Shown: one piece after another, positions 35,617 through 37,549 of the stretch
How the letters are laid out: every line of letters begins with the position of its first letter
Numbering within the stretch: position 1 is the first letter of the stretch
NCBI GenBank assembly: GCA_000996895.1
Contig: LCBB01000011.1
Coordinates: 1-37,549, forward strand
Direction: 5' to 3'
Origin: a candidate division WWE3 bacterium GW2011_GWC2_41_23
Lineage (GTDB): Bacteria > Patescibacteriota > WWE3 > UBA101185 > UBA10185
DNA length: 37,549 nt
The notes under the pieces: model-generated
Told to the model about the DNA's origin: nothing
Seen by the model: the letters and a program-made list of their open reading frames with translations, nothing else
Database searches by the model: none
Program-made: the position numbers and the translations under genes

Positions 35617-35928
35617 ATGAAACTCGTAGTGCTTTGGAAGAACAATCCGGAATTTAGAATAATCGTATCTCTCTTTGTGCTGGCAGTAATCTTTTACTTT
35701 TTGTCTTTAACGACCGGGGATAAATCCAGGCAATGCACTCAGGTGGGAGGTGTATGGTCGAAAAAGTACCGTGAGTGCGAAAATATCGGGCTTAAAGAGT
35801 GTTTTAACATAGGCGGTCTCTACAACTTCTGCGCAAGTCCCTGTAGGCACTATAGGGAGGAAAACATTCTGGACGTGTGTGAATTCGAATGTACTAAGGT
35901 GTGTGAGTTTCTGCGCCTGTCAAAATGA
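35617..35928 (+). CDS. Small Cys-rich single-TM protein
   Basis: MKLVVLWKNNPEFRIIVSLFVLAVIFYFLSLTTG TM, then eight-plus Cys. ATG 35617 preferred, since ORF start 35542 lies in the tRNA-Ser element. Confidence 0.65.
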   Translation: MKLVVLWKNNPEFRIIVSLFVLAVIFYFLSLTTGDKSRQCTQVGGVWSKKYRECENIGLKECFNIGGLYNFCASPCRHYREENILDVCEFECTKVCEFLRLSK

Positions 35929-37445
35929 TGTGGCGGGAGATTGCGGATAATCTTAAAAGATACCTTCCCAAGGCTATTTTCTTTCTGTATCTAGGTACAT
36001 TCTTTTTCAGTAAAACTAATCTTGTGATTGTCGATCTCGGCCGTCACCTTATGAACGGCAAGCTATTCCTGGAGCAGGGGACGGTTTTAAGAACGAATCT
36101 ATACTCCTACACATACTCGGATTTTCCCGTTATTACGCATCATTGGGGCGCTGGAGTTATTTATTACCTAGTACATGCTTTGACCGGGTTTAACGGCCTT
36201 ATCATACTTGGGGTGTTGCTGGCTATTCTAACTGCCTTTTTTCTATTTAAAAATTCTCAAAAACGGGGTAGCTTCGTGGCTTTCGCTTTAGTCGCGCTTC
36301 TGTTATTTCCATTATTCGCGTCAAGAAAGGAAGTACGTCCAGAAAGTTTTAGTTATTTGTTCGTAGCGGTTTACATATATATCTTCGAATCGTATAGGGC
36401 GGGACGGTTAAACTTAAAATTCATGTACCCCCTTATGTTTTTGTTGCAGTTGTTTTGGGTAAACATCCACATCTTTTTCGTGTTTGGAATATTGACCGTG
36501 TTTATCTATATAGCGCACGCAATTATTACCGAAAAATCTATCAATCTACGGCGCAAAATGCTAGCCTTGCTTTTTCTGGTTATCGCAGCAAGCGCGATTA
36601 ATCCGTTTTTTATTAAAGGCCTTTTTACCCCTTTCAATATTTTCAAAAATTACGGGTACATGATTGCCGAAAATCAGTCAGTGTTTTTCCTGCAAAGGTT
36701 GGCTCCTAAGTTTGAATACTTTTATTTCGAGATGATTGTGGTGCTTTTTATTGGATGTCTGGCATTTCTCCTATATAAAAAGAAGATTAAAGAGGATTTG
36801 CCTCTGATAATGGTTTCTCTAATGTTTACGGTGTTGGCATTAAGATATGTCAGGGCGTTTCCTCTTTTTGTAGTCGGTTCGGTTCCTTTGTTCGTTAGTG
36901 CCCTGGGTTACATTAAGAATAGGGTGTTAGTTTATGTGGCATTCGGATTTGTTTTACTGTTGGGTTTTATACCGCGTAGCTATTTCTCCCCGTTCCAGCG
37001 GGGGTTTGGTATGGGGTTGGGTAAAGATTCCTTGGAATCGGCAGAGTTCTTTTTAAAAAATGGGTTGCAGGGTCCCGTATTCAACAACTACGATATCGGA
37101 AGTTATCTAATTTACAACCTATATCCAAAGGAAAAAGTATTTGTCGACAACCGCCCGGAGGCCTATCCCGAGGACTTTTTCACACAGGTGTATGTTCCGA
37201 TGCAGGAGAAAGAGGAGAAATGGCGCGAGGTTGCGGCACAATACAATTTTAACGTGATTTTCTTTTACAGAAGGGATTACACGCCCTGGGCGCAGCCCTT
37301 CCTTATTACAAGACTTGCCGATCAGGAATGGGTGCCGGTTTATGTTGACGATTTGGCACTCATTTTAGTAAGAAACGGCGCCCCTAACAAAGATTTGATA
37401 GAGAAGTACAGGTTGCCTCCTGAAATGTTTGTTGTCACGAAATAG
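35925..37445 (+). CDS. Polytopic membrane protein, GT-C glycosyltransferase-like
   Basis: About 10 TM segments; VDLGRHLMNGKLFLEQGTVLRTNLYSYTYSDFPVITHHWGAGVIYYLV typical of GT-C-like membrane proteins. Confidence 0.75.
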   Translation: MMWREIADNLKRYLPKAIFFLYLGTFFFSKTNLVIVDLGRHLMNGKLFLEQGTVLRTNLYSYTYSDFPVITHHWGAGVIYYLVHALTGFNGLIILGVLLAILTAFFLFKNSQKRGSFVAFALVALLLFPLFASRKEVRPESFSYLFVAVYIYIFESYRAGRLNLKFMYPLMFLLQLFWVNIHIFFVFGILTVFIYIAHAIITEKSINLRRKMLALLFLVIAASAINPFFIKGLFTPFNIFKNYGYMIAENQSVFFLQRLAPKFEYFYFEMIVVLFIGCLAFLLYKKKIKEDLPLIMVSLMFTVLALRYVRAFPLFVVGSVPLFVSALGYIKNRVLVYVAFGFVLLLGFIPRSYFSPFQRGFGMGLGKDSLESAEFFLKNGLQGPVFNNYDIGSYLIYNLYPKEKVFVDNRPEAYPEDFFTQVYVPMQEKEEKWREVAAQYNFNVIFFYRRDYTPWAQPFLITRLADQEWVPVYVDDLALILVRNGAPNKDLIEKYRLPPEMFVVTK

Positions 37446-37475
37446 GGTAGTTGTGTGTTAAAATCTTATTGCTTT

Positions 37476-37549
37476 GCTCCCGTAGTTCAACGGATAGAAC
37501 GTGTTCCTCCTAAGAATAAGATGCAGGTTCAATTCCCGCCGGGGGCACC
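37476..37549 (+). tRNA. tRNA-Arg (anticodon CCT), truncated by window end
   Basis: Acceptor GCTCCCG/CGGGGGC, anticodon arm TGTTC-CTCCTAA-GAATA, T-loop TTCAATT, ends ..CACC at window edge. Confidence 0.9.

Overview
This 37.5-kb window reads as a compact bacterial chromosome segment. The small envelope and competence gene set, encoded-CCA tRNAs and split ComEC suggest a CPR/Patescibacteria-like lineage; this is inference, untested. TGA is used as a stop, so it is not genetic code 25. Housekeeping genes: 5S rRNA, S1-domain protein, ClpC-like ATPase, RadA, PIN-TRAM protein, Rho, LysM/M23 peptidase, Obg, DprA, ComM, ComEA, split ComEC, ArgS and Ndk, with tRNA-Ala(GGC), tRNA-Ser(TGA) and tRNA-Arg(CCT). 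Envelope genes: three GT-C-like membrane proteins, GalE, a sortase with its likely substrate, and an O-antigen-ligase/TPR-like protein. The most striking unexplained structure is that all three RNA genes with visible downstream sequence (5S, tRNA-Ala, tRNA-Ser) are followed at 119-149 bp by a second copy of their own 3' end. The two tRNA-associated insertions share a conserved hairpin right after CCA, whose inner stem has different sequence but preserved pairing, and both carry inverted pieces of the host tRNA. This looks like a family of tiny non-autonomous elements, or structured RNAs, targeting or regenerating RNA-gene 3' ends. Secondary signals: an un-annotated RHH gene with three 8-bp-phased TGTAC boxes and two DnaA-box-like sites; a promoter-to-terminator ncRNA/attenuator leader; a shared 19-nt promoter motif; a frameshifted sortase substrate; 11-bp-phased direct repeats upstream of comEA; and a degenerate D1 domain in the Clp ATPase.
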